64,000 bases of DNA from Entamoeba invadens IP1 (GCF_000330505.1 NW_004443623.1:287361-351360), one strand, 5' to 3'; counted from the first letter of the stretch, positions 1 to 11,716 are shown. Numbers and translations: made by a program. The notes: a model not told the origin generated them from the letters alone.

Positions 1-110
1 AAGCAACAACTCCAAATTGACTCAAAAAGCAAAATAACTTTTTTTTGGAAAGAAAAAGAATGGAGAATCCACTCAATGCGTTTTCGTCAGAATCACCAGT
101 AAAAACAGCA

Positions 111-141
111 TGACAATGTAATTTTCTCTGTTACATTGTCA
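111..141. repeat. 31-bp palindrome upstream of first gene
   Basis: The arms TGACAATGTAA (111-121) and TTACATTGTCA (131-141) are perfect inverted complements around a 9-base loop. The palindrome lies between an upstream ATG at 60 and the ATG at 168, which share a reading frame. Its first three bases are the TGA that closes the short upstream frame. It could be a leader hairpin or a tiny insertion that cut off the true N-terminus. Seen directly; function unknown. Confidence 0.5.
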
Positions 142-167
142 AAGAGAAAGAGGACGTCGAAAAAAAG

Positions 168-2047
168 ATGAAAGGGTATCTCTCGCGATATGAGAAAATC
201 ATGAACGTCGTCGACACTAACCCGATCTTCCCGGTCACAATGCAAGAGTACTCGGACATCATCAACGCTGTTATTGAACTTGAAGCAAGTTATTCTGCCA
301 TTGCCAGGAAAGTGATGGATAAAAGCGCTTTGGTATCTTCTGAGGAACAAAAAGTCTCAGAAGAGAACACAAAGACCTTGAGACGTTTTAAAAAGAATTA
401 CAATCAAATCTTGTCTTCGACATACGCCTCGAATGGTCCAACGAAACTGCGCGAGCTACGAGATTTTAATTTAAATTTGACTGCGATCAAACAAGAGAAA
501 GTGAAGGATTGTTACTGCGGTGTGTTCCACTATTTTGAAGTGCTTGTTCCACAGATAGTTTCGATCCTTTCAAAAATTGACAAAATAGCGGAGAAAACGG
601 GGAGTAACAAACAACGACTTGAGAGCGCGGAGGAGTGGTACAACAACGAACGCGTCTATTTAACAATCGTTTTTCTGTTAAATGAGAAGATGAAAACAAT
701 TGACATGTTAACAAAGGTACCGACGCGTGAGGGGGGATTATTTGCGAGTACATTAAAATCATTTGCGATACTTTAGTGTCTCGTGGCGAGCTTGAAAACG
801 TGTACAATCACTCTGTTAACATGCGGACTGCGCTTCGGATATCATACGAAGAGCAATTGAGTTACAAGAGTTCCGTCCTTAAGCGGCGGACCGTCCGAAA
901 GAGTTTAATGCTCAACGAGAAAACGCGGCGGATGACTGTGGCCATTCAAAATGAAGGGAGAGAGTTAGTGTTTGGGTGTGTAGAAGGTGAAAATGAAATC
1001 ATATCAAAGATGTTGGATGAGCTTGGGAAGAGTGTTAAAAACTCGAATGTGATATTTAAAGGGATAGTGGAGCAGTGGAAGAAGTGTGTAGAGCTTGAAG
1101 ATGAGAAGAAGCAGTGGGTTGTTAAAGCGAAAAGCATTTGGGAGAATATACAAAGGAACAAAGAGGGGAAGTGGAGCGAATTGAAAGAAGTATTAAAGAA
1201 GGAAGTTGATGAGGAGATTTGTTATACCGATGACATAACGATTATCGATGATACAAAAGACAACGAACAACCAAATGACACAAAAGAAGGTGAGAAGGAC
1301 GATTTGAAGGAAAAAGAAAAAGTCAAAAGCATTGAAAAGCGGGCTGGCATTCAAACGGAAAAGAAACAGAAGAGCTCCAAAGAGAAGAAACGGAAAAGTT
1401 TGAAAATCGAACAGACTTCGAAGTCACACAAGTGTTCGACATCATTAAAAAAAAGAAGAAGACATTCAAAAATCGCGTTCAAAGACACCTCCGTTGGCTT
1501 CTTCTCACCCAAATCCTTCGACTATCGATGACACAGAAAATTCAAAGAGAAATTCAAATGGAAATTCAACAACTTCTTCATCGTCTTTAATGAAAGTACA
1601 AACTGAACAACTCAATTCCAGTGATAAAGTGTCACATATAAAGCAAATGAGTGTAGAGGAGAGTCAAGTGAGTAACCCAAGCAATCAACCAACAGAACTG
1701 TCAACAGGGAAACTGTCACACAACTCTAAGTCTTCCGATACCGACAAATTAATTGAAAAGAATCACAAAAAGACGATGTCACGATCACAGATGGGACTTC
1801 CTCTACCAAACAAAAACTTCCTTCAAAACTTCAATGTCACTCCGGACCCTTCACAAAAGGATCAACAGAAGAGAAGATGTGGGTTCTCTACAAAACGCCT
1901 ACAAAGAAATTGGAGGAGTTTGATATACACAAGACAATACTTCCATACACGTTAACATCAAACACAAAACATAAGAAAAAAGACTCAGCGTCGTCTGAAA
2001 AGGTTGCGCTTAAAGACGTGAAAAAAATCAAATACACAATCTGTTGA
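168..2047 (+). pseudogene. Frameshifted helical, Lys/Ser-rich protein gene, unknown function
   Basis: I do not recognise the family. Four collinear coding pieces lie on the + strand: 168-776 (202 codons), a second frame to about 1531, a third to about 1955, and a tail frame ending at TGA 2045-2047. The joins fall near 745, 1460 and 1855, each a one-base frame change. The N-terminal piece is Leu/Glu/Lys-rich and helical, with a stretch reading FNLNLTAIKQEKVKDC, and loosely recalls BAR/IMD-type bundles; this is weak. The second part is coiled-coil-like and acidic to basic. The third is Ser/Thr/Asn-rich and probably disordered, and the tail is basic. An in-frame ATG at 60 is cut off by TGA at 111. 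Base composition is less A+T-rich than the flanks, which supports real former coding. It is either a decayed gene or one with several sequencing indels. Confidence 0.55.
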
Positions 2048-4258
2048 TTGTGCTAAGAGGAAAAAATGGATTTTTATATACTTTTTATGAGGGTTTTGTT
2101 TTTTCCTTTTCTAATTGAAAAACAAAACGTTTATATTTTTTTGTTGTTACAAAAAGACAAATTCTAAATTATAGTTTCGGATATCCAAAAATTATTTTAT
2201 CAAGTAAAAATTTGTTTTGATATTTTTAAATTGTGAATAAATGTACCAATAATTTATATTGATTTTATCGTTACATCGATTTATGAAATATAATTTTATT
2301 GAACAATAGATATTTCTGCCAAAATATGAACACATTTTAACACTAAAGTTTTGCTTAATATTGTATTGTTGATGAAGATTAGAAATTATAAATAAAAAAT
2401 CGTTCTCATAATTTTAATAACCAAATAATCACTTAACAATATAATTTTATTCTGATGTATAAAGTGTATTCATTAGTTGCTTTCATAATGATTTGTTATT
2501 TGAAAAATCATTACTCAATGTCTTGTTTATGTTTTATGAAAGTCGTTGATTTTTTTAAGAAAAAAAGTTAGAGAAAGAATCTAACCCGTCACACCGTGAC
2601 ACAAAAAATGGTTTAAAAACAAAACGAATAAACAATATAATTATGTATTTCATAACAACATCTGTAATATCGAAATCGTTTAGTAAATACTTGACATGTT
2701 GGTTGTATGATCACTGGCTATTTTTATTGTTGAATGATGTGGAAATACAATCACAATTCACATTAAATAAATCAAACAATGAACTATTATTATAATATAA
2801 ATTTAATTAAAATATAATAAACAACAAACAAGTGAAATGGTTAATTAACGTGTAATTTTAATTAACATCAACATATCAATAGCAAAAATTTCTTATAAAA
2901 CAACAATAAATTATAATTTATTTATTTTAAATGTGAAACTATTTTTTAATAATTATTTTCATATAATTAAACTAGTCGATTAATTATGGATAATTTTATT
3001 ATAAATTACTATTATTTTAAAAGGGTTAATACACCAGAACCCCAAACAACTTAATTGTTTAATAACAACAAATTATTTAGATTTTAAATTGGTGTGATTA
3101 AATAATCGACCATTTGAAAAACCCACACTCATTAACCGTTTGTTATCGTCAAATTAATTTATATTTTATAAATTTATTAATATAATATGTTTATAACGTG
3201 TTTTTTATATTTTGTTTATTGTATTGCAGTTTGTGTTGTTATAATAATTTTGAAGTTGAAACGTTTATTCCATCTTTATAATTTAAGTTAATATTTTTAT
3301 TTTTTTATATTATTATAACGATAAAACATATTGTTTATGATGATAAATTAAGTTTATTCAATTGGAGTTAATAATTTCAATATTCACAAAAAATTAACAA
3401 CTAGCCGAGCAGAAATCAAATTTCATATTATGGTGCCCAAAAGGTGGACTATTTATTCAAAAATTCGATGTTATAACTTATTTGTTTTGGCTATTATATT
3501 TTGATGTATTGTTTAGTATTTTACGTTATAAATTGTTATAATCTATAAATAAAAACCAATATCTAGTTTGTGTTGTTTGGAATGTTCCTTTTTACAAATT
3601 AACCCTTGTTTTAATTGATAGCCATATTATATAAAATTTTTACAAAGTAAATTATTTTTTATGTTTTACAAGCAACAATAACATTATTTTTTGCTCAATA
3701 ACAATTCGCAGTAATATTTCACGCCGCAGTGATTTTTCACGGTACTCTACTATTATTATATATGTGTTATTAAGTTTCAATTCAAATTATTGTTAATGAT
3801 ATTTAAATGGTATTATTTATAATTTAGAAATTAAGTTTATTATTATATTGAAATTTATATTGAAAATTGATTTAAACCGAACCCACCTTAAGAACAATTC
3901 AATTACAAACATTGATTATTTTATTCTTTTCAATTTAATTACTACTATAATTGAAAATTATAGGGTTTTATTTTGTTTAGCTAAGGACAATAAAACGGTG
4001 ATATACGTATATATAATATACTTAATGGGCTTATAAACGATGAATTTGAAATACATGTATATACTTAGTAAAGGAGAGTGAAATTTTTAAGTACCAAAGT
4101 AAATAACAAAAAAGAAATAATTATATTAGAAGCATTTTTGTAATTCATCATTGTATTAATGATGTTATACCATTTGAATACCAACATTTGTATGATTCTA
4201 ACGATTTAATTATGTGTTTATTGACTAACAGGTGATGGTCATATTAAATTACTTTAAT
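2048..4258. other. A+T-rich intergenic spacer
   Basis: About 2.2 kb of very A+T-rich sequence without a credible open frame. The longest reading frame (3848-4036) has no ATG start, is A+T-biased and resembles nothing known to me. No RNA gene was recognised. Confidence 0.6.
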
Positions 4259-4697
4259 GGCTGTTCGGCGACTTATGATATGACTGAGAAGTCAACGCCT
4301 TTTTGAGTCCCTTCAAAATTCGGCGACTTTTGAAGGGACTTCTTTAGTTCTAAAATACTTTTTTAGAACTAAATAACTATTAACTTTAATAAATTATACC
4401 ATATTAATTATAGTCTCAAAAATGTGTAAAAACACAATAGTTGTTATAATTTGTTATATTATAATCATATAAATATAATTTAAAAAATGATTTGAGAAGA
4501 TATAATTGGGAAGGTATTGTTTCATTTTATTTTTTAATAATAATTATATTAAATTTATATGGTTTATTTTTTTAAATATCTTTTACATGATAAATGGTAT
4601 TTTGAATAGTTATTTAACTAAATATTTAGGTCAGCGACTTTTAAGACCACTGAAAAGTCGGCGATTTTCAAAGAAACTGTAAAGTCGCCGAACAGCT
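4259..4697. mobile_element. Palindromic MITE, family A
   Basis: A non-coding unit of about 440 bp bounded by inverted ends: GGCTGTTCGGCGACTT at 4259-4274 and AAGTCGCCGAACAGCT at 4682-4697. Inside it are further inverted pairs: AGTCCCTTCAAAA against TTTTGAAGGGACT (about 4308-4341), and TTTAGTTCTAAAA (4343-4355) against TTTTAGAACTAAA (4361-4373). A related end recurs at 25069-25113. The class is uncertain because I could not settle a target duplication. Confidence 0.7.
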
Positions 4698-5184
4698 ATA
4701 ATGATATTTTTATCGTTTATTATGATACATATTGAATAAAGTTTAGCAATTCAATGGTTATTATATAGTTTACTTAAAATAATTCTGACTTGATATAGTT
4801 AAAATAATTAAAATTTATTATAATTAATACATTAAGTGTTCAAAGAATTTAAATTACCAAAAATGTGGATTTTTAACACTTAAAAGTATACAAAATGCGT
4901 TTTTGGGAAATGATTAATAATAACAAAATTATTCAAAATATTGTTTTATAATAATTTAAATAAAATAGTAAAAAACTATAAAATTAAACCAGTCTTAGCT
5001 TAATAATATGAATATGAATAACATCGAAACGGCTACTTTTTTGTCTGCCTGATTTAACACGTCCAAATAATGCGAAAAATATGTGTATTTGTTGCGTTCT
5101 TAACAATATTCTTAAAGTTATTATCTCTTCAAATCATCAGAACATCTAGTTCTGCAACTTGTTGAATTCTTAAAGTTGTGCTTA
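4698..5184. other. A+T-rich spacer
   Basis: About 490 bp between the MITE and the signal-peptide-like start of the decayed kinase. No gene, RNA or further repeat was recognised. Confidence 0.5.
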
Positions 5185-6820
5185 AATGAAACTCGAGACT
5201 CTTTTACTGTTTTTTTCAATCATATCGGCAACACTAAAGAATTTAGACTGTAAATCGTTGTTTGTTTTAACGTCAGGTTGTCTTTTATTTTTGCCAAGAT
5301 CGCGTCCATACTAATAATATCCGACATGTCATCAAAATGTAAACATACTAAAATATATGTATATTTGTTCGAAAATTAAAACCTAAACAGTTGATCTTTT
5401 GTTTAATAAAGTGAAAGACAAATAAATAATGAAATAGGCAACGGAAATGCAACTTCATATGATTGTTCAGACCAGATATCAATCAACCCAAAATGTACGC
5501 CACAAATTGAACGTTGTAACTATAGAACTTTGAGAAGCAAGTTTTGACGTGTTTTACTTGTGATAATAATTATACTCTGAATAATGGTAGTGTTTGTGTA
5601 TAATAGTGTGCGTGTGGGTTAACAAAAAATGTAGTGGTTTTCGGTTGTAAAGCAGGAACATATTTGACAGCACAAAACATGTGTGACAGTTGTGGCGTAT
5701 CAAATGTTGTTTGTACAAATCAAAATACGTCTTTGAAATGCGGAGGTTCAACGATTATTGATATAGAACAGATGTCGTGCACCCCGATACACAATGCAAC
5801 TCGGTTGTCAATGGAAAGCGTTTTTGCATTCATTTTCAATGCAAAGAAAATGAATGAAAATTGGCAAAGGAAAGTTAGTGAAATGCCGGACACTTGGTGA
5901 ATTGGAGAAAAGTGTGACGTAACATTACCAGCTGGTGGAAGTTGTGCAATTTGTAAAGATGAATATTACAAAATAGAGAAAGACTGTGATGCATGTGACG
6001 AGTCGTGCAATATTTGTTTGAAGATCGATGAGTGTTTGTCATCTAAAGGTAGATACTTCAAATTGCAAGTAAGTCCAACAAATTATGTCAATCAACCAAT
6101 AAATTTTGAAGGGTGTTTACTTTGTAACAACACCTTCTTTTAAAAATGGATGTTGTTTCTCATACAAAGTTAGTTGTATAAACAATAAAGTATGTTTATT
6201 ATCTGGAGTTGATAAAATCTTATTGAAAGGAAGTCGTATCGATTATCACACAGTACCACGTTGTACTACAGCAGACAACTCAAAGTGCACTGCATGTGAA
6301 GGGAGTGACAAAATCTCAGATTATGGTGAGAGTTGTGTTTCGAAAATGAATTATGGAGTAGTTATTGGTATGCCTGTTGCCATCTTTATCTTCTTTATTA
6401 TTGTTAATATTATTGCATTGATACTTGTTGTCTACCTCCTTATATTGAGTCGAAAAAATAAGAAGAAAAATGAACAACATGTGTGTCTTTGAAATAAAGC
6501 GTTCAAACATTTCAATAGTTTAAATAATATCAGTTCTTTTGTTATATAAGAAGTTGGTAAAAAAAATTAAATATAATAATGTCTCTGCTATTCCAGTAGA
6601 CGAAGAGCCTTGAGATTTGGTCTGTGTTGGTAACACATTATAACACGACATGAAATTTCAATTTGGTGTTTTTGAAATGTGTAACCATAATGAAATACAA
6701 ACAGTGCCAACTTTAATAAACATAAAAAGAGGGGAGGCGTGGAATTTAAATACTCATCAAGCCACTGTGTTTATGTCGGTAAGAAAAAAAAACAATGTTT
6801 TTGACACTATTATTTTATGA
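5185..6820 (+). pseudogene. Decayed transmembrane kinase (TMK), ectodomain to juxtamembrane region
   Basis: Several broken frames line up in the order expected for an Entamoeba TMK. An ATG at 5185 opens a signal-peptide-like stretch (MKLETLLLFFSIISATLKN) that soon stops. A Cys-rich ectodomain follows in one frame from about 5634 to 6138, broken by TGA at 5898-5900. Another frame, about 6106-6492, carries more cysteines and a hydrophobic membrane span (about 6355-6444) followed by a basic RKNKKKN stretch. After a further frame change, 6581-6820 encodes a juxtamembrane-like segment (KFQFGVFEMC, TVPTLINIKRGEAWN) with TGA at 6611 and TAA at 6641. This matches the beta-rich domain between membrane span and kinase in the two giant TMKs of the window. 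No kinase domain follows. The gene is dead; the family assignment is inferred from domain order. Confidence 0.7.
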
Positions 6821-7916
6821 TTTGTTTAATCATTAAATATTATTTATCTTATAACTAATTTTTGATTAATTCTAGATAGATAAAATAATTAATAACAATC
6901 CATAATTAATTATTAATAATATAATAACATGTTTTTATAAAATTAGCCATAATTTTATTTAAAAAATATTAAAAATTTGCCCAAAATTGGTAATTTATTT
7001 TTAGAAAAAAAGTGATATGGTAATTGCTGAATAACAAAGAAAATCCTTGTTTTTATTCAAACAAAAATGAATGAATAATTCCAAACAAACCCTTCAATTA
7101 TTTAATAAAGATATTATAAACATATTAGAATTTATTAACAAAACATTTGAAAAATTAAACCTAAACAATTGATCTCTTATAGAGATTCTCAACTTTTGTC
7201 TTAAGAAGTGAGAAAGAAAATTTATTTATGTAAAGAAGAGCGGAAGAAGAGCGGAAGAAAAGTCGTAAAATATTATTGTTTATCTTTTGTTTTTGTCAAA
7301 ACATTTCTCATAAATAAGCTTCTATTTTTGGTTGTCAGGACATAGTTCTGTCGTTTCAAAGTAAAAATAAAAAAGAAACCGTTTTATTTTCATAAATGAA
7401 GTCATTTTTATCCCGATTTATTCCATTATGTAACACTAATTAAGATCCGTTTTTTACAAAGGAAAGCCTAAAAGACATTATACCGGAAGATTTTTTCTTT
7501 TTTTAAAGTTAATTGATACTAATTATCATAATTTATCCGTTAAATTATCCCGTTTTTTAGCTTTAATTTTAACCTTTTTAATTTTTTGATTGTTTATTTT
7601 CTTAAGGCATAATGAAAACAGGAAAATTATCGGAGGGTTTAAGAGACCTTAAATGTATTGCTAGTTCCAATTAAAGTTTTTTTGACAGACCAAAAAAATG
7701 GGGAACCTTGGAAGTACATAAGAAAATTGTTATTATTTTTTTATTATTTTGAAAAACAAAAAAAATATAAATGTTATATATAAAAATGTTCTATTTTAAG
7801 AGGTGGTGGCAAAGGACGGCCCCGACAAGTTTTTATTTGTTTTTTTAATGGTTTAAATATAAATTTTCATATTTAGTTTTTCCAATGGTATGAAAAATAT
7901 TAATTATAAACCGAAA
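6821..7916. other. A+T-rich spacer
   Basis: About 1.1 kb between the TMK remnant and the MULE target duplication. Only short disrupted frames occur, and no RNA gene or repeat pair was identified. Confidence 0.5.
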
Positions 7917-7925
7917 CCATGTTCC

Positions 7926-8107
7926 GATTGGGGGACATCTCGTAACTTGGACAATTGGTAACTTCAACATAAAGTTCAAAAAATATATTTTTCGATGTTT
8001 TATTTTTATTTTTTTTATTAATTTTTTTTCTCGGCAAAAAATATTTAAGTATCCATTAAAAATAAAAAACCAAAATTGTTATTCAGAAAAAGTTTATAAA
8101 TTTTTAC
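7926..8107 (+). repeat. MULE-1 left terminal inverted repeat
   Basis: About 180 bp that reappears inverted at 11094-11274. Only the outermost few bases and scattered sites differ. Confidence 0.9.
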
Positions 8108-8239
8108 ATGTTTTTTTTAAATTCACAACATAAAAAAATTATAATATAATTATCATTTAACAATTAAAACCAAATAATATTAAATTGTTAATTTTTATTA
8201 TTTATCAATGCAAAAAACTAATTATTATTTAATAATCAA

Positions 8240-9643
8240 ATGTCTCAAAACCCTTCCGAAAACGACAGTAATTCTTATGAAAAATTTTCACCTGTGGGTC
8301 CTGTTCATATACTATCTCAAAGAAAAAAGGATATGATTATATACGAAAATCACTGCTTTAAAAAAATAAGGGAAGGGTATTATTCATGTGTTGCACCTAA
8401 GTGCAAAGTCCATTTAATTGGATCAATTGATGATTCTCTTCATTATGGTAAAACGACTCAACACATCGATGCCGAACAAAGTTTCAAGAAGAAGCTTTAT
8501 CAGAATCAAATAAAGAAAGAACTATCACTCAATATAAATCTCAAGAAAATGATACCAAGAACTTTATTGACTCATTTCAAGAGAGGATCAATATCTACTT
8601 CAGACGCCACACTTAACAAATTTATCAAAAGAAACATTGATCGCCCACCAAATCCCAATACAATTGAAGAGATTGTTGTTAATAATTACACCAACATTTT
8701 ATATCATAACAATAAAAACACCACTCTTCTTTTTGGTGATATGGAACAATTGAAGCTACTTTTATCTGCAAAAATGATATGTATGGATGGAACGTTTTTA
8801 GCATGTCCCACACTTTACTCTCAACTGTATTCGATTCATGTGGTTTTACCCAATGATCAACACTTTCCGGTTGCTCATGTTCTGATGAATGAACGTTCTG
8901 AAACATCATATACTCAATTGTTCATATCTCTGGAAAATTTACTTGGACAATCCCCTTTCAAAAGAGCAGTCTTGATAATGTCTGATTTTGAAAAAGGTTT
9001 AATTGCGTCACTTTCTAAATTTGTAAATTTTGGACTCGTACACAAAGGATGTCTTTATCACCAGAGACAAGCAGTAATTAAGAAAATAAGAAAATTTGGT
9101 TTGATCACCACGTACAACAACCATGGTGTGTTGTTTGAAGCTGTCCAATTAATGTTCGGTTTGAGCTTTTTAAAACCCAACGAAGTAAGAGAAGCGTTTG
9201 ATATTTTGAAGGTATGGTATGGCAGTTGTAAAGAAGTCGTTCGAATATTTGAATATTTTCAAAACACGTGGATTTGTGGCAGTTTTCCTTTGATGATGTG
9301 GAATCAAAGAGGTGCTTTGATTCGAACAAACAACATTTGTGAATCATACCACTCTGGACTGAACAAACGTTGTGGAGGACAAAAGCCGTCTTTCAACAAA
9401 TACGTCGAAATCAATGGAGAAATAATTGAAGAAACTCGAAAAGATATTCAAAAAATGAAAATTGGAATTCGTCAACCGACAATAAAATGGGTAGCGTGTT
9501 CAACAGAAAGACTTAATAATATTGTAGATGATTACGAAAAGAAAGTTGTAACACTTTATGAATGTTTGAAAAACATCGCTGGTGTTTTTGAAGATCACAA
9601 GGCAAATATTGTGATTGATGATGATCAAACAAGCGAAGAATAA
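8240..9643 (+). CDS. MULE transposase, apparently intact
   Basis: A 467-residue Mutator-superfamily DDE transposase that cuts and pastes its own element. An N-terminal FLYWCH-like zinc-binding region (about 35-75, with Cys39, Cys50 and Cys55) is a probable DNA-binding module. The RNase H-fold catalytic core follows. The first Asp is D183 in MDGTF, the second is D249 in SDFEKG, and the CxxH pair typical of MULEs is Cys271/His274 in GCLYHQRQAV. The final Glu is probably E368 in TNNICESYH. No stop or frameshift was seen. The ATG at 8240 lies 130 bases inside the left TIR boundary, so the TIR probably supplies the promoter. Two other MULE transposases in this window are broken, making this the best candidate for an active source, although the pogo insertion downstream may affect the element. 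Confidence 0.92.
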   Translation: MSQNPSENDSNSYEKFSPVGPVHILSQRKKDMIIYENHCFKKIREGYYSCVAPKCKVHLIGSIDDSLHYGKTTQHIDAEQSFKKKLYQNQIKKELSLNINLKKMIPRTLLTHFKRGSISTSDATLNKFIKRNIDRPPNPNTIEEIVVNNYTNILYHNNKNTTLLFGDMEQLKLLLSAKMICMDGTFLACPTLYSQLYSIHVVLPNDQHFPVAHVLMNERSETSYTQLFISLENLLGQSPFKRAVLIMSDFEKGLIASLSKFVNFGLVHKGCLYHQRQAVIKKIRKFGLITTYNNHGVLFEAVQLMFGLSFLKPNEVREAFDILKVWYGSCKEVVRIFEYFQNTWICGSFPLMMWNQRGALIRTNNICESYHSGLNKRCGGQKPSFNKYVEINGEIIEETRKDIQKMKIGIRQPTIKWVACSTERLNNIVDDYEKKVVTLYECLKNIAGVFEDHKANIVIDDDQTSEE

Positions 9644-9830
9644 AAATATAGTTATTTAAGCAATATAATTTTTAATTGGTTTTATAATAAATTGGTAATT
9701 TGATTGTAAAATAAATTTATTAAATAATATTATTATTTAATAAACAGAATAATACAGTTGAGTAAGTGAAAAATTAGACAACATTAAAATGTGGTATCTA
9801 TTTTATTAGTTTTTTATTTATTTTAATATA

Positions 9831-10686
9831 TAGTCACCCTCTAAAAGCAATAAAAACACGACAAATGGTCTAAAGAAACTATAATTTATTATTTTAAACT
9901 ATAATTATACAAACAGTAAAAACAACATTAAAAAAACAAAAAATAAAATCACATTGAATCAATTTTTGTCAAGCTTTTTAATTAGTTTAAAATATAACGG
10001 CAATCAATTAATACATGACACTTTGGGGTGTTTTGTCAATCTAGTTGACTGTGACAGCTCGTTTAAAAGCAATAATAATAAAAGGAGGTGTTGTAACCAC
10101 AAATAAAGAATCCACCAATATCATCAATTAACTTTCTTAGTCTGTTCCAGAGTTCGATATTGTGAAAAATGTTTTTTTTTCTAAAACAAATTATTATCCA
10201 CATTTTCCTTTTCGACTTCTTCTTGAAAAAGCAAATTTACAAAACTGTCTTTCGCTTTAAAAGAAGACATTCTACTTTTAAGCCCACCAAATATCCCCAA
10301 ATCAAGAACTTGAAAAAAATGAGAAGCATACGGAGTTAAACTAACAAAGGTTGTGTTATTTTGAGTGAGCAACACAATGAATCTGATACATCCAAAGAAT
10401 TGGTTGAATTGTCGAAAACCATACCAGTTGTAGGTTTGGTTTTTGGTATTGTACAAATAAATGCACATATACAACATTATCCATTAAAATTGATTTTCAG
10501 TTCACCTTTAATCTATTTTTGACAATGTATTATAATTAAGTAAAACTTTAGTTTATTTTGAAATACTTTCAATGAAAAGAAATAAATGTCAAATTGAAAC
10601 ACAATATAAAATCATAATTTCAAAAAACTATAATATAGTTTCTTTAGACCATTTGTCGGAAATTTTAACCTTTTAGCGGGTGACTA
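9831..10686. mobile_element. pogo-like (Tc1/mariner superfamily) remnant nested in MULE-1
   Basis: The inverted ends TAGTCACCC... (from 9831) and ...GGGTGACTA (to 10686) are flanked by TA on both sides. They share an internal block, GACAAATGGTCTAAAGAAACTAT, in opposite orientations. The unit (about 856 bp) contains a pogo-type transposase fragment on the minus strand and is too short to be autonomous. It lies between the MULE-1 transposase and its right TIR, so it inserted after or within MULE-1. Confidence 0.8.
10181..10477 (-). pseudogene. pogo-type transposase fragment
   Basis: A frame of about 98 codons containing SLTPYASHFFQVLDLGIFGG followed by LKS. This matches the pogo/Tigger DDE-core signature (Pro-[His/Tyr]-x-Ser-His-x-x-Gln-x-Leu-Asp-x-Gly-x-Phe-x-x-Leu-Lys). 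The N-terminal DNA-binding half and the first catalytic Asp are missing. A remnant, not expected to function. Confidence 0.75.
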
Positions 10687-10926
10687 TAAGTAAAATATTT
10701 TACTATTAAAAATAAGTAAACTTTTTATTATTAAAAAATAGAATATTAAAGTATAGGTCAAGCGGCTTAGTTTTGTCATGCCCCTCAATTTGTTTACTGG
10801 AATATCTTGATTTAAGTTATTCAAAAAATGACAAATTCACATTAACATTCTTGATAACACAGAAATAAATATGATATCCATCATAATATATCAAATTAAA
10901 TATATGATGATGAAATTGACATATCG

Positions 10927-10930
<4 letters not shown>

Positions 10931-10965
<35 letters not shown>
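10931..10965. repeat. (TA)n microsatellite
   Basis: About 17 uninterrupted TA dinucleotides inside MULE-1, downstream of the nested pogo remnant. Confidence 0.95.
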
Positions 10966-10968
<3 letters not shown>

Positions 10969-11093
10969 GATTAACGATTTATCATTCCAAAGTAACGAAT
11001 ATTAACTGAGACATTATTGTGTTTTAATCAATCGCTATGAACATTTGGTTGATAGTTTATTGTACAATTCGATCTTTTCAACAAAGAATACAT

Positions 11094-11274
11094 AAAAAAT
11101 TTATAAACTTTTTCTGAATAACAATTTTGGTTTTTTATTTTTAATGGATACTTAAATATTTTTTGCCGAGAAAAAAAATTAATAAAAAAAATAAAAATAA
11201 AACATCGAAAAATATATTTTTTGAACTTTATGTTGAAGTTACCAATTGTCCAAGTTACGAGATGTCCTTTTACC
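11094..11274 (-). repeat. MULE-1 right terminal inverted repeat
   Basis: Inverted copy of 7926-8107. It is followed directly by the second CCATGTTCC target-site copy. Confidence 0.9.
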
Positions 11275-11716
11275 CCATGTTCCTAATCAAAACCTTAACA
11301 CCACAATAATTATTTAAAAAGAGAAATATTTAGTTGTTTGGAATTAAAATAAATTTTAATTTAGACAATTATATTAAATATAATTAAACATTTATTTTTT
11401 TATCCAAATTTGTGTTATTGTAAAGGGTTAATGAAAAACACATCTATCTACAAAGTCTTAATATCAAATATTAATGGTTTGTTATTTGTACATTTGTGTC
11501 CATTTCTTATTATAAGGTAGAAGCAGAAAATATGGACACTACAACACAAATTAAAGTTCTTGTCATTGGAGAACCAGATGTTGGAAAGGAGAGTTTAATT
11601 CGAATGTACAAACATTCAATATTTGATCCCTTGTATCGACCTGTAGTTTGTTTTTATCATATTATTTTTACTTTATTATATTATTATTTATAGAATCTGT
11701 AGTGATGATATTATTA

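Larger units (their letters stand above)
7917..11283. mobile_element. Complete Mutator-like element (MULE-1) with 9-bp TSD
   Basis: The 9-bp direct repeat CCATGTTCC flanks the element at 7917-7925 and 11275-11283. The element itself is 7926-11274 (about 3.35 kb). Its terminal inverted repeats are long (about 180 bp, 7926-8107 and 11094-11274) and nearly identical, containing for example GGACATCTCGTAACTTGG. A 9-bp duplication and long TIRs are hallmarks of Mutator elements. It encodes one intact transposase on the + strand. Downstream of that gene a pogo-like remnant (9831-10686) has inserted, and a TA microsatellite lies at 10931-10965. The perfect duplication and high TIR identity suggest fairly recent insertion. 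Confidence 0.93.

Noticed and set aside
3848..4036. 62-codon open frame in the A+T-rich spacer
   Set aside because: It has no ATG, is dominated by Asn/Ile/Leu/Tyr as expected for random A+T-rich DNA, and has no motif.
10931..10965. TA microsatellite as an origin or centromere-like feature
   Set aside because: A simple dinucleotide run within a transposon; nothing else supports such a role.
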